The notes: generated by a model from the letters alone, not told the origin. A stretch of 64,000 nt of DNA from an uncultured Treponema sp. (GCA_946410085.1 CAMJZA010000005.1:34003-98002); one strand, 5' to 3'; counted from the stretch's first letter, positions 6,689 through 15,679 are shown. Numbers and translations: made by a program.

Positions 6689-8341
6689 ATGACAAGCAAA
6701 GTGTACATCATCGGACACCGGAATCCGGACACGGATTCAGTCGTTGCGGCAAAAGCATACGCGGAACTCAAGCACCTGCTGGGGCATGAAGAATACATCG
6801 CAGCACGGGCCGGACACCTTGCGCCCCAGACCGAATACATCTTCAAGCGCTTCAAGATAGAAGCGCCGGAATATATCCCCGACCTCGTTCCCAAAACTGC
6901 CTACTACATGAGCGACAAGTTCGTTTCCGTCAGGGAAGACGTCTCCCTCTGGAAGGCGGTCGACAAAATGATAAGCACCAACGCAGCCGTCCTTCCCATC
7001 GTCAACGTGGACGGCACCTATCAGGGCATGCTCAACTACAATGCATTTGCCCTCAATTCATACAAGCTGCTCACCCCCAAGCAGGGCGACATCTTCCTGG
7101 CAAGCCTGCACCTGATCGAAAAGACGCTCAACGCAACGCCCGTCGTCGAATTTGACCCGGACGACTACTTTAACTGTTCGATCATGATCGGCGACGACGA
7201 CTGCGGAACCTTCAGGAAACTGCTCGAAGAACACAAGAGCGAAAACATCATCGTCATCACGGGAGACCGGGAAGACATCCAGCGCCTGTGCATCGAAGCC
7301 CGCGTCAAGGCGCTCATCATCACCAAGGACTACATCGTCAGCAGGGAACTGCGCGAGCTGGCACGGGCAAACCGGGTCTCGATTATCTCCGGCCATGACA
7401 GCACCGCAACGACCGCCATGCTCATCGAATACTCCTCGCCGGTCAGCGCAATGGCAGACAAGGTGAGCAAGCCGGTCCTCGCAAGCGACACCGTACAGCG
7501 CATCCGCCCCCTGCTCGCCCAGAGCCCCTCCCGCTGCCTCCCCGTCGTAAACGACGACTACAAGGTCATCGGCACGATAAGCGAGAGCGACCTGCTCCAC
7601 GAAGCAAACATCGAAGTCATCCTCGTGGACCATAACGAACCGGGACAGGCCGTTGAAGGCATAGAGCATTACGTCATCAGGGAAATCATAGACCACCACC
7701 GGATTTCCACCTTCAGCACCCGCCAGCCCATCACCTTCATCAACCGGCCGGTCGGATCAACCTCAACGATCATCGCAAACCTCTACCACGAAAACCACGT
7801 GTCCATCCCAAAGGACATCGCCTCCCTCCTGCTCTGCGGCATCCTGAGCGACACCCTGATCCTCCAGTCGGCAACGACGACGGAACTGGACGTGCATACC
7901 GCCGAATACCTGTCGAGCATTACCGAACTGGACATCAGGGAACTGGGGAACGACATCATCCGCTCAGGCAGCCACATCGGCAGCCGGAGCGCAGACGACA
8001 TCATCCGGCAGGACATGAAGGAATACAGCGAGGGCAAGTGCAGGTACACGGTCAGCCAGATAGAGGTGGACGGAACGCAGGAACTGCTCGCACGCAAGGC
8101 GGAGTTCCTGAAAAAGCTGGAGGCAATACGCAGCGGCGGAAAACTGCTCTTTGCGGCCCTGCTCGTTACCGACATTACCAAGCTGTCCAGCCTCATGCTG
8201 ATTGCCTACGATGCAAAGTTTGCAAGCATGCTCAGCTTCCCCAAGAAAGAAGACAACGTGTACTACATGAAGGACATCGTTTCCCGCAAGAAGCAGCTCA
8301 TTCCCCTCCTGAGCGAGCTCGTTGCGAAAGTCGGCGACTAG
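6689..8341 (+). CDS. ppaC: manganese-dependent inorganic pyrophosphatase with CBS-DRTGG insert
   Basis: Hydrolyses pyrophosphate to drive biosynthesis. A 550-residue family II (DHH) enzyme. The N-terminal metal site is GHRNPDTDSVVAAKAYA (residues 8-24). Two CBS regions (around SDKFVSVREDVSLWKAVDKM and RCLPVVNDDYKVIGTISE) flank a DRTGG-like domain. The remaining DHH ligands are VDHNEPGQ and IIDHHRIS. The C-terminal DHHA2 part ends LLSELVAKVGD. The size matches nucleotide-regulated CBS-PPases, in which AMP/ADP inhibit and ATP or diadenosine polyphosphates activate. The ATG at 6689 is chosen because the protein match begins there and the -10 box lies just upstream. Confidence 0.94.
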   Translation: MTSKVYIIGHRNPDTDSVVAAKAYAELKHLLGHEEYIAARAGHLAPQTEYIFKRFKIEAPEYIPDLVPKTAYYMSDKFVSVREDVSLWKAVDKMISTNAAVLPIVNVDGTYQGMLNYNAFALNSYKLLTPKQGDIFLASLHLIEKTLNATPVVEFDPDDYFNCSIMIGDDDCGTFRKLLEEHKSENIIVITGDREDIQRLCIEARVKALIITKDYIVSRELRELARANRVSIISGHDSTATTAMLIEYSSPVSAMADKVSKPVLASDTVQRIRPLLAQSPSRCLPVVNDDYKVIGTISESDLLHEANIEVILVDHNEPGQAVEGIEHYVIREIIDHHRISTFSTRQPITFINRPVGSTSTIIANLYHENHVSIPKDIASLLLCGILSDTLILQSATTTELDVHTAEYLSSITELDIRELGNDIIRSGSHIGSRSADDIIRQDMKEYSEGKCRYTVSQIEVDGTQELLARKAEFLKKLEAIRSGGKLLFAALLVTDITKLSSLMLIAYDAKFASMLSFPKKEDNVYYMKDIVSRKKQLIPLLSELVAKVGD

Positions 8342-8372
8342 ACGGAACGGGGCGCTGTGCCCCGCAGGGCAC

Positions 8373-8410
8373 ATGCCGCCCTTGAAAACGGCGGCATTTT
8401 CTGCTAGAAT
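8373..8410 (+). terminator. ppaC terminator with nested ffh promoter
   Basis: ATGCCGCC (8373-8380) pairs with GGCGGCAT (8390-8397) followed by TTTT. The loop and descending arm also hold TTGAAA (8382-8387), and 17 bp later TAGAAT (8405-8410) ends 6 nt before the ffh ATG. Terminator and promoter share the same bases. Confidence 0.65.
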
Positions 8411-8416
8411 CCCTTT

Positions 8417-9859
8417 ATGCTAGAAAAACTGACGGGAACATTCAGCGACATTGTCCGCAGCATCAGCGGCAAGTCCAAGATCACAGAGAAGAATATAGAA
8501 GAGAGCGTCGAGCAGATTAAGATGGCCCTGCTCGAAGCGGACGTAAACCTGCGCGTCGTCCGCCGCTTCGTCAATTCCACCATCGAAGAAGCCAAGGGCG
8601 ACAAGGTATTAAAGTCCGTTGACCCCGGCCAGCAGTTCGTCAAGATAATCTATGACAAGATTGTCGCAATGCTCGGCGACAGCAAGACCGACTTTACCCT
8701 CAAGGGGCCGGACACCCAGTCCGTCATCCTCCTGCTCGGCCTGCAGGGTGCCGGAAAGACGACCGCCGCCCACAAGCTCGCCTTCCGCCTGCAGAAGGAA
8801 GGCCGCCGTCCCCTGCTGGTCGCCTGTGACCTCATCCGGCCTGCCGCCGTGGAACAGCTTTCCGTACTCGGCGAAAAGATCGGCGTGCCAGTCTACAAGG
8901 AAGAAGGTGCGACCGCCGCAGACGCCGTCAAGGTCGCAAAGAATTCGATCAGCTTTGCCAGGAAGAACGGCTACGATACCGTCATCGTCGATACGTCCGG
9001 CCGCCTCCAGATAGACACGGAGATGATGGCGGAACTCGTCAACATCAAGAAGGCAGTTGACCCGATTGAAACCGTCCTTGTCGCCGACGCCATGACCGGC
9101 CAGAACGCCGTCGACATCGCCAAGTCCTTTGACGAACAGCTGGGACTCACCGGCGTCATCCTGACCAAGTTCGACTCCGACGCACGCGGCGGTGCGGCCC
9201 TTTCACTCAAGAGCATAACCGGCAAGCCCATCCTCTTCATCGGTACGGGCGAAAAGACGGAAGACTTTGAGCCATTCCATCCCGACCGCATTGCCAGCCG
9301 CATCCTCGGCATGGGCGACGTCGTCTCCCTCGTCGAAAAGGCGCAGGAGACCGTTGACCAGGAAGAAGCCCTCAAGATGCAGAAGAAGATGGCCCGCAAC
9401 GAGTTCACCCTGCAGGACATGCTCGACCAGCTCCAGTCGGTCAAGAAGATGGGAAGCGTCCAGCAGATTCTGGACATGATTCCCGGTCTTGCGGGACAGG
9501 TGAGTGAGGACCAGATAGACAAGGCCGGCCTCAAGCGGCAGGAAGCAATCATCCAGAGCATGACGGCAAAGGAGCGGGCAAACCACCTGATCATCGGCCC
9601 GAGCCGCCGCAAGCGGATCGCCAAGGGAAGCGGTACCACCGTGCAGGAAGTGAACAAGCTGCTCAAGCAGTTTGAAAAGACCAAGCTCACGATGAAGAAA
9701 CTCACCCGCAACCGAGGCGCACAGGCAAAGATGATGAGCCAGCTCGGTGCAATGGGCGGTATGGGCGGCATGGGCGATATGATGGGAGGCGGCATGCCCG
9801 ACCTGTCTTCAATGAAGCTCCCCAAAGGCTTCTCCCTGCCCAAGGGCTTCAAGTTCTAG
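8417..9859 (+). CDS. ffh: signal recognition particle protein Ffh
   Basis: The SRP54 GTPase that binds signal peptides and 4.5S RNA and delivers ribosomes to FtsY (also in this window). A 480-residue protein: N domain 1-95, G domain 96-300 with G1 GLQGAGKTTAAHKL, DTSGR and TKFDSD, then the methionine-rich M domain (MLDQLQSVKKMG, MTAKERANH, SRRKRIAKGSGTTVQEVN). The C-terminal tail is repeated Gly-Met (MGGMGGMGDMMGGGMP). The predicted mRNA is leaderless: the -10 box TAGAAT ends 6 nt before the ATG and no ribosome-binding site is present. Confidence 0.97.
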   Translation: MLEKLTGTFSDIVRSISGKSKITEKNIEESVEQIKMALLEADVNLRVVRRFVNSTIEEAKGDKVLKSVDPGQQFVKIIYDKIVAMLGDSKTDFTLKGPDTQSVILLLGLQGAGKTTAAHKLAFRLQKEGRRPLLVACDLIRPAAVEQLSVLGEKIGVPVYKEEGATAADAVKVAKNSISFARKNGYDTVIVDTSGRLQIDTEMMAELVNIKKAVDPIETVLVADAMTGQNAVDIAKSFDEQLGLTGVILTKFDSDARGGAALSLKSITGKPILFIGTGEKTEDFEPFHPDRIASRILGMGDVVSLVEKAQETVDQEEALKMQKKMARNEFTLQDMLDQLQSVKKMGSVQQILDMIPGLAGQVSEDQIDKAGLKRQEAIIQSMTAKERANHLIIGPSRRKRIAKGSGTTVQEVNKLLKQFEKTKLTMKKLTRNRGAQAKMMSQLGAMGGMGGMGDMMGGGMPDLSSMKLPKGFSLPKGFKF

Positions 9860-9895
9860 CAGCACCTCGCTCGGTTAAACGTTCAGGAAACAAAA

Positions 9896-9962
9896 AAGGC
9901 GGCCTCACTCGTGAAGCCGCCTTCTCGGCATGAAAACGGCGGCCCAGTTCTGAGGCCGCCGT
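9896..9962. terminator. double hairpin, convergent terminators of ffh and the sugar-transport operon
   Basis: AAGGCGGC/GCCGCCTT (9896-9903/9916-9923) and ACGGCGGCC/GGCCGCCGT (9936-9944/9954-9962). Read leftward, the second reached hairpin is followed by a T-run (TTTTTTG), a classical intrinsic terminator for the operon. Rightward it lies just after ffh. Confidence 0.8.
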
Positions 9963-9970
9963 ATCTGTTT

Positions 9971-10312
9971 CTAGAAGTTCCGTCCGTTCCAGCCCCAGTC
10001 GGCAACGCCCTGATACTTGACGTATACCTTGTCGGCCGGAATCCCCAGTTCATCGTGCATGATGCGGCAGATTTCCGCCGTCATCTTGTCCGCATCATCT
10101 GCGGAAACAGAACCGAACACGGAAACGGAAATGAACGCACCCTTGTCCAGCTTCTTGCCCGCCAGCCACAGGTCATACTCATCGTCAATGCCCACCATGA
10201 GGTAGGACTCACCCTTGTGCATCAGGGAAATCGCCTTCCCCAATTTGGACTTGATTGACTCTTTCTGCTCTGTCGTGACGGGCACGGTTACCTTGGAATC
10301 AATGAACGGCAT
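9971..10312 (-). CDS. MIF/phenylpyruvate tautomerase family protein
   Basis: A 113-residue protein of macrophage-migration-inhibitory-factor size. The catalytic N-terminal proline is present (MPFIDSKV, Pro1 after Met removal). The body has GESYLMVGIDDEYDLWLAGK, and the C-terminus VKYQGVADWGWNGRNF is the family's closing strand and WNG(R/T)F motif. It is the last gene of the leftward sugar-transport unit (27 nt after the permease) with AGGAGG before the start. Substrate unknown. Enol-keto tautomerase activity is inferred from Pro1; an immunomodulatory role in hosts is known for eukaryotic and parasite MIFs only. Confidence 0.85.
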   Translation of the reverse strand: MPFIDSKVTVPVTTEQKESIKSKLGKAISLMHKGESYLMVGIDDEYDLWLAGKKLDKGAFISVSVFGSVSADDADKMTAEICRIMHDELGIPADKVYVKYQGVADWGWNGRNF

Positions 10313-10339
10313 GTTTCCTCCTATTTCTGCTATTCCCTT

Positions 10340-11464
10340 CTATTTCTTCTGCCGGTTCTTAATCAGCAGGAACACACTCTGGAGCACAATGAAGAAACAG
10401 AGGATGATTGAAAGCACAATCTTGTTCCACCAGGAAGAAAGCGTTCCCTGGCAGCGGATGAGCGTTTCAATCGTCGCCTTGATCAGGACTCCGAAGAAGG
10501 TACCGACTATGCTTCCCACGCCTCCGGTCAGCATCGTACCGCCGATAACGGCAGAAGAAATTGCTTCCATTTCAAAGCCGCGGGCCTGCTCAACGAATCC
10601 CGAAGTCGTGTTCAGGCAGAAGACCGTTCCCGCAAGGGCAGCCATGAAGCCTTCAATGACATACGCAACGAACTTGTTGCGCTTGACGTTGATTCCCATC
10701 AGGAGGGCGGACTGCTCGTTGCCGCCGATCGCGTAGAGGTTGCGTCCGAACTTGGTATACTTGAGGACAAACCAGATGATGACGACGACCGCGATTGCAA
10801 TCAGAACGCTCGGATGCACGAACGGATAGCTGACGACACCGCGTTTGTTCTGGGTTGCACCAAGCAGCCAGTCAATGAACTCGATGCCCGGATTCTCCTC
10901 CGTTCCCGTCCTGAAGTAGATGTTCTTGTTCGCCACTTCAAGGAAGGCACGGCCGCCGGCATTTGCATCGGTAATTGCAATCTGCTCGGTACTCAGGATG
11001 GCCGTCAGACCGCGGCAGCCGAAGAGGCCGGCAAGCGTGATGATGAAGGGCTGCAGTTCCATGTAGGAAATGAGCCAGCCCTGGAAAACACCGAACAGGA
11101 CGCCCAGACCAAGGACAATTGCAACCGATGAAGAGGCACTGAAGCCCTTCTTCTCCATGCAGTAGGAGAGGATCATGCAGGACAGACCGATGACCGAACC
11201 GACGGAAATATCAATGCCGCCCGTAATCATGACCATCGTCATACCCGAAGCCGCAATGAGCAGACCGGCGTTGTCGATGAGCATGTTCAGCAGGATCTGC
11301 CTGCGTCCGAAGCCTGCTTCTGCATAGATGATGCATCCGAAGATGTACATGATCAGGAACAGACAGATGGTGATGAAAAGCAGGAAGTTTGAGCTGTCAA
11401 TGCCCGCCTTCTTTTTCTTTGCCGCTGCAAGGGCGGTTTCATTCGTAGCTTTCTTGTTTGTCAT
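10340..11464 (-). CDS. sugar ABC transporter permease, YjfF-like
   Basis: A 374-residue inner-membrane permease of the ribose/galactofuranose (BPD_transp_2) family. Conserved core: ASGMTMVMITGGIDISVGS, where E. coli permeases carry the same GGIDLSVG loop, and AIGGNEQSALLMGINVKR, the coupling loop to the ATPase. About eight to ten hydrophobic segments. The start MTNKKATNE at 11464 overlaps the stop of the upstream permease (ATGA), so the two are translationally coupled. Together they form a heteromeric permease as in YtfT-YjfF, which imports galactofuranose in E. coli. Confidence 0.9.
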   Translation of the reverse strand: MTNKKATNETALAAAKKKKAGIDSSNFLLFITICLFLIMYIFGCIIYAEAGFGRRQILLNMLIDNAGLLIAASGMTMVMITGGIDISVGSVIGLSCMILSYCMEKKGFSASSSVAIVLGLGVLFGVFQGWLISYMELQPFIITLAGLFGCRGLTAILSTEQIAITDANAGGRAFLEVANKNIYFRTGTEENPGIEFIDWLLGATQNKRGVVSYPFVHPSVLIAIAVVVIIWFVLKYTKFGRNLYAIGGNEQSALLMGINVKRNKFVAYVIEGFMAALAGTVFCLNTTSGFVEQARGFEMEAISSAVIGGTMLTGGVGSIVGTFFGVLIKATIETLIRCQGTLSSWWNKIVLSIILCFFIVLQSVFLLIKNRQKK

Positions 11465-12573
11465 TTTGCCCCTCCGAGTGCCAGTGCATTCTGCCGCTTC
11501 AGTTTCATAGCGCTCCTCCACCGCTGGAATGCGGGAGACTGCAGCAGAACAATAAGGATAACGACCACGGCCTTATAGACCGGCAGCTGGTCGGCGGAAA
11601 TGCCGATTGCATACAGGCTCGTCGTAAGGCACTGAATCGTAATGGCACCAATGACGGAACCGGCAAGGTTGAACTTACCGCCGCCCAGACTGTTGCCGCC
11701 CAGGGCGACCGCAAGAATGGCGTCCATTTCCAGGTTCAAGCCGATGTTGTTCGCATCGCTCGAATAGATGCGGCTCGAAGCGATGAGTCCTGAAATACTT
11801 GCACAGAATCCGCAGAACACATAGCAGAAGAAGATGACCATCGTGGAGTTGATTCCAACCAGACGGCCGGCCTTCGGGTTAATTCCGACGGTCTGAATGT
11901 AGGTAGAAATCGCCGTCTTCTTCAGGATGATCTGGGTCAGGATGAGGAAGGCGATGACGATGAATATCGGCGTCGGTATGACGACCTTGGGCAGGAAACC
12001 TCCGATCCAGCGGAAGGATTCCATGCGGACATAGAGGATGACACCCGTTGCCTTGGCACCCGTCTCCGTCAGCTTGGAACTGATGAGCTGGGCAATACCG
12101 CGGCCCGCCGTATACAGAATCAGCGTTGCAATCATCGGCTGAATGTTGAACTGCGCAACGAGAAGGCCGTTGAAGGCACCGCAGGCAAGACCGCCGAGTA
12201 TACCGATGATGATGGCAATCGCCATCGGGGTGGCATAGGCATCATAGCTTTCACCGAGGCTGCGGACAATCAATGCACCGGAAACAGCCATAATCGCACC
12301 GACCGAAATATCGGTTCCCCGGGAGGAAGCGACGACCAGGGTCATGCCGATGGCAAGGATGATCAGCTCGCACGAGCGGTTCAATACGTCTATGATGAAG
12401 CCGTACAGAACGCCGTTGTTAATCGAAATCTTAAAGAAATCGGGCGTGATGATGACGTTGACAATCAGCATCAGAATCAAGGCAGCGATGGGGAGGAGCA
12501 ACTGGCTCTTCCGCAGCCTGCCCACTACATACGGAATGCTCAATTCCGTCTTGGTCCTTTTTGTATCAGCCAT
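11461..12573 (-). CDS. sugar ABC transporter permease, YtfT-like
   Basis: A 370-residue permease paralogous to its downstream neighbour. It carries GMTLVVASSRGTDISVGAI and TVGINPKAGRLVGINSTM, the SxGxDxSVG and coupling-loop motifs of the BPD_transp_2 family, and GGNSLGGGKFNLAGSVIGAI near the end. Eight or more membrane segments. Its start overlaps the stop of the ATPase gene (TAATG), consistent with tight coupling. Two different permeases point to a galactofuranose/ribose-type importer rather than the single-permease Mgl system. Confidence 0.9.
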   Translation of the reverse strand: MADTKRTKTELSIPYVVGRLRKSQLLLPIAALILMLIVNVIITPDFFKISINNGVLYGFIIDVLNRSCELIILAIGMTLVVASSRGTDISVGAIMAVSGALIVRSLGESYDAYATPMAIAIIIGILGGLACGAFNGLLVAQFNIQPMIATLILYTAGRGIAQLISSKLTETGAKATGVILYVRMESFRWIGGFLPKVVIPTPIFIVIAFLILTQIILKKTAISTYIQTVGINPKAGRLVGINSTMVIFFCYVFCGFCASISGLIASSRIYSSDANNIGLNLEMDAILAVALGGNSLGGGKFNLAGSVIGAITIQCLTTSLYAIGISADQLPVYKAVVVILIVLLQSPAFQRWRSAMKLKRQNALALGGAK

Positions 12574-14090
12574 TATTTTTCTCCTCCCGCGATAGCCTTC
12601 ATGACATCATCCTGCGTCAGATTGTTGTTCATGAGCTCGCCGACCTTTGCACCGTCGCGCATGACGCAGAGCTTGTTGACCGTGCGGAGCATCTCGTCAA
12701 TCTCGGAACTGATGAACATGACCGTCATGCCTTCTTCCGCAAGCTTGATGACGAGCTTCTGGATTTCCGTCTTGGTTCCGACGTCGATACCCCGCGTCGG
12801 CTCATCAAGGATGAGGAATTCCGGGTTCGTAACCAGCCAGCGGCCGATGATGACCTTCTGCTGGTTTCCTCCGGACAGCTGCTTGATCAGCGTTTCCGTT
12901 GAAGGCGCCTTAATGCTCAGTGCCTTGATGTACTTGTTCGTCAGCTCAAGCTGCTTCGCCATCGGCAAAAGCTTAAAGACACCGGTCTTTGCCTGAAGGG
13001 CAATCATCATGTTCTCGCGGATCGAAAGGTCTGCAATGATGCTTTCTGCCTTCCGGTCTTCGGGAAGGAATGCCATGCCGCTCTTTATGGAATCGAGCGG
13101 GGACTTTGCCTTGAGTTCTTTATTATTGAAGGTAAGCTGACCGCCGTCGGGCCTGTCTGCACCGTAAATGGCACGCGCCATCTCGGAACGTCCCGAACCG
13201 AGCAGACCGGTCAGGCCGACAACCTCGCCTTTCTTTATTTCCACACTGAACGGCTTTATCGTACCGGTATGCGTCAGTGCAACTGCCTTGAGGATAATCG
13301 GAACATCGGTCTTCTCTTCGATTGCATTATTGCTGTGCAGGGAGTCAAGCTCTGCAACCTCGTGACCGAGCATCGTCTGTACGAGCTTAAGCCGGGGCAG
13401 ATCGGCAATGGGGAACTCACCTTCAAGCTCACCGTTGCGCAGAACCGTAATCCTGTCGCAGACCGCATAGACCTGCTCAAGGAAGTGGGTAACGAATATG
13501 ATGCCCTTCCCGTCCGCCTTGAGCTGCCGCATGACGGCGAACAGCTTGTCTACTTCCTTGTCATCCAGGGACGAAGTCGGTTCGTCCAGAATCAGGACCT
13601 TGCAGTTAAAGTTGACTGCACGGGCAATCGCAACCATCTGCTGTATGGCAACTGAATACTCTCCCAGAGAACGGGTAACGTCTATATCTTCAAGGCCGAC
13701 CCAGGAGAGGATCTCCCTCGCCTTCTGGTTCATCTGTTTCCAATCGACCGTGAAAAGCTTGGAACGGGGTTCGTGCCCCGCAAAAATATTTTCGGCAACC
13801 GAGATGTTCGTACACAGGTTCACTTCCTGGAACACCGTGCTTATGCCGTTCGCCTGCGCCTCTTCCGGAGAACGGTTGTTTATCATCTTCCCGTCAAGGT
13901 ATATCTCGCCGGATTCCCTCGTGTGAACACCGGTCAAAACCTTGATAAGCGTACTCTTGCCAGCTCCGTTCTCTCCCATCAGGGCATGGATTTCCCCACT
14001 GCGGAGCGTGAAATCAACATTCTGCAAGGCCTTTACGCCGGGAAACGTCATGTTTATTTTTTTCATCGAAAGCAGGACATCATTTGCCAT
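12573..14090 (-). CDS. sugar ABC transporter ATP-binding protein, YtfR/MglA-like
   Basis: A 505-residue ATPase with two fused nucleotide-binding domains. Domain 1: Walker A GENGAGKSTLIKVL (residues 39-52), Walker B LILDEPTSSLD. Domain 2: degenerate Walker A GLLGSGRSEMARAI, signature LSGGNQQKVIIGRW, Walker B FLILDEPTRGID. One canonical and one degenerate site is normal for RbsA/MglA/YtfR proteins. Separated from the binding-protein gene by a strong stem-loop. Powers import through the two downstream permeases. Confidence 0.93.
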   Translation of the reverse strand: MANDVLLSMKKINMTFPGVKALQNVDFTLRSGEIHALMGENGAGKSTLIKVLTGVHTRESGEIYLDGKMINNRSPEEAQANGISTVFQEVNLCTNISVAENIFAGHEPRSKLFTVDWKQMNQKAREILSWVGLEDIDVTRSLGEYSVAIQQMVAIARAVNFNCKVLILDEPTSSLDDKEVDKLFAVMRQLKADGKGIIFVTHFLEQVYAVCDRITVLRNGELEGEFPIADLPRLKLVQTMLGHEVAELDSLHSNNAIEEKTDVPIILKAVALTHTGTIKPFSVEIKKGEVVGLTGLLGSGRSEMARAIYGADRPDGGQLTFNNKELKAKSPLDSIKSGMAFLPEDRKAESIIADLSIRENMMIALQAKTGVFKLLPMAKQLELTNKYIKALSIKAPSTETLIKQLSGGNQQKVIIGRWLVTNPEFLILDEPTRGIDVGTKTEIQKLVIKLAEEGMTVMFISSEIDEMLRTVNKLCVMRDGAKVGELMNNNLTQDDVMKAIAGGEK

Positions 14091-14128
14091 CGCCGCACCT
14101 TTCCTTTACTAACTTCCTGTAGAAACAT

Positions 14129-14168
14129 AAAGCCGGAGCAGGACTTTTATTTCCATGTCTCCGGCTTT
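14129..14168 (-). promoter_or_regulatory. intercistronic stem-loop between binding protein and ATPase genes
   Basis: AAAGCCGGAG (14129-14138) and CTCCGGCTTT (14159-14168) form a perfect 10-bp stem. Read leftward it lies about 40 nt after the binding-protein stop and is followed by ATGTTT. Such hairpins usually stabilise the binding-protein mRNA and reduce read-through to the permease genes, matching the stoichiometry these systems need. Confidence 0.75.
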
Positions 14169-14207
14169 TCAATAATCCCGTATTTTTAACTGATATGAAG
14201 CCTTCGC

Positions 14208-15215
14208 TTAGTACTTGCGCTCAGGAAGAGCATCGGCAGCCTTGCGGGCCTTTCCGACACCGTTCTTGTCGAAAGTCTCCTCAACGACATACTGCTTCTT
14301 GTCAACCGTCTGGCCCTTCTCGAGCTTCTGGATGATCTCGGCAACACGGGGTCCGTGGAGCGGGTTACACTCCTGGGCGCAGTTGATTTCCTCACCGTTG
14401 ATGATGCGGTTGAAGGACTCCTTAACGGCATCGAAGGTGATGATGATGATGTCCTTTCCGGGAACCTTTCCGGCAGCCTTGATGGCGTCGATTGCACCCC
14501 AGGCCATGTTGTCGTTCTCAGCATAGACAACGTCAATCTTCGGGGTAGACTTCAGGATAGACTCCATGACTTCCTGTCCCTTTGACTGGGTGAACTCACC
14601 GGTCTGCTGGGCAACGATCTTCCAGTTAGAGTGGGTCTTCACAGCCTCTTCGAGTCCCTGGGTGCGTCCGATCTGAGCAGAAGCTCCGATCGTTCCCTGG
14701 AGGTCAACGATGCTGATCGTGTCCTTGTCGCGTCCCTTTGCCTTGAGGTAAGCCTCGAGCCATGCACATGCATCCTGTCCTTCCTTAAGGAAGTTTCCGC
14801 CGACCCATGCAACATACAGGTCATCAACACCCTTCATCTCGCGGTCTGAAAGGATAACCGGAATTCCGGCCTTCTTTGCCTCGGTCAGAACCGTCTCCCA
14901 TCCCGTCTCAACGACCGGAGCAACGACGATGTAGTCAACGTCCTGCTGGATGAAGTTGCGGATAGCCTTGATCTGGTTCTCCTGCTTCTGCTGTGCATCA
15001 TCGAAAATCAGCTTGTAGCCGTTGCTCTCGATGAAGGTATCCTTGAAGGACTGGGTATTTGCAAGGCGCCAGTCAGACTCTGCACCAACCTGTGCGTAGC
15101 CGACGGTGATAACCTTTGCAGAACTCTTCTTGTTGTTCTTCTTTGACCAGGGCCAAGCAAAAACGGACGTTACCGCAGCCGCTGCCAGAAGTGAAACTGC
15201 CAAAATCTTTTTCAT
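14208..15215 (-). CDS. periplasmic sugar-binding protein, YtfQ-like
   Basis: A 335-residue protein with a signal peptide (MKKILAVSLLAAAAVTSVFA) and a Peripla_BP_4 domain. ITVGYAQVGAESDWRLANTQ and DAQQKQENQIKAIRNFI closely follow E. coli YtfQ, as does VVAPVVETGWETVLTEAKKA. ENDNMAWGAIDAIK and IITFDAVKESF give the hinge and C-lobe. In YtfQ these residues bind galactofuranose; the ligand here is inferred to be a furanose sugar. First gene of the operon; AGGAGG precedes the ATG. Confidence 0.93.
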   Translation of the reverse strand: MKKILAVSLLAAAAVTSVFAWPWSKKNNKKSSAKVITVGYAQVGAESDWRLANTQSFKDTFIESNGYKLIFDDAQQKQENQIKAIRNFIQQDVDYIVVAPVVETGWETVLTEAKKAGIPVILSDREMKGVDDLYVAWVGGNFLKEGQDACAWLEAYLKAKGRDKDTISIVDLQGTIGASAQIGRTQGLEEAVKTHSNWKIVAQQTGEFTQSKGQEVMESILKSTPKIDVVYAENDNMAWGAIDAIKAAGKVPGKDIIIITFDAVKESFNRIINGEEINCAQECNPLHGPRVAEIIQKLEKGQTVDKKQYVVEETFDKNGVGKARKAADALPERKY

Positions 15216-15233
15216 AAATCGTTCCTCCTAAGT

Positions 15234-15308
15234 GTTGAACTTATGATACCACTATAACAGGAATTTTGAATAAGTACATTGATTTTTTTATCAACTTTCG
15301 TTGAACTT
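15234..15308 (-). promoter_or_regulatory. control region of the sugar-transport operon
   Basis: GTTGAACTT occurs at 15234-15242 and again at 15300-15308. TCAAC-TTTC-GTTGA (15291-15304) is a perfect inverted repeat. Read leftward a TATAGT -10-like box lies near 15255; no good -35 is seen at the right distance, which would fit an activator-dependent promoter. Confidence 0.4.
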
Positions 15309-15410
15309 TATTAGTATTTTTCCGCTTTTTTCACTCCCGCAGGGAAAAAGTTCATTTTTTTACGGCAAAAGGGGGAATATTTTCTCTTTTTCCGCCCGAC
15401 TGCCGAAGGA

Positions 15411-15630
15411 GCAGCATTTAAAACCTAGACGCACAGCGTTTAAAACCTAGACGTGCAGCGTTTAAAAACAAGCTGAACACCATTTAAAACCTGGCCGTGT
15501 AACGTTTAAAAACCAGCCGGGTAACGTTTAAAACCTAGCTGAGCAGCATTTAAAACTCAGCCTTGCAACATTTAAAACCGAGCCTAGTAACGTTTAAAAC
15601 CTGTCTTAGTAACGTTTAAAACCGAGCCGG
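15411..15630. repeat. ten tandem repeats with exact 22-bp period
   Basis: TTTAAAA begins at 15417, 15439, 15461, 15483, 15505, 15527, 15549, 15571, 15593 and 15615, without a single spacing change. The conserved core is about (A/G)RC(G/A)TTTAAAACC, and the remaining 8-9 bases vary. At 22 bp per unit the AT-rich cores face nearly the same side of the helix. The unit is too short and the spacer too small for CRISPR. The array lies 244 bp upstream of the next rightward gene. Confidence 0.9.
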
Positions 15631-15679
15631 TAAAAAAATGCTCCTGCCAGAAGCAATATTCTCTCGCTTCTACAAAGCG

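Noticed and set aside
15411..15630. CRISPR array
   Set aside because: The period is 22 bp with a core of about 13 bp and 8-9 bp variable parts. CRISPR needs repeats of 23 or more and spacers of about 30 bp. No cas gene is adjacent.
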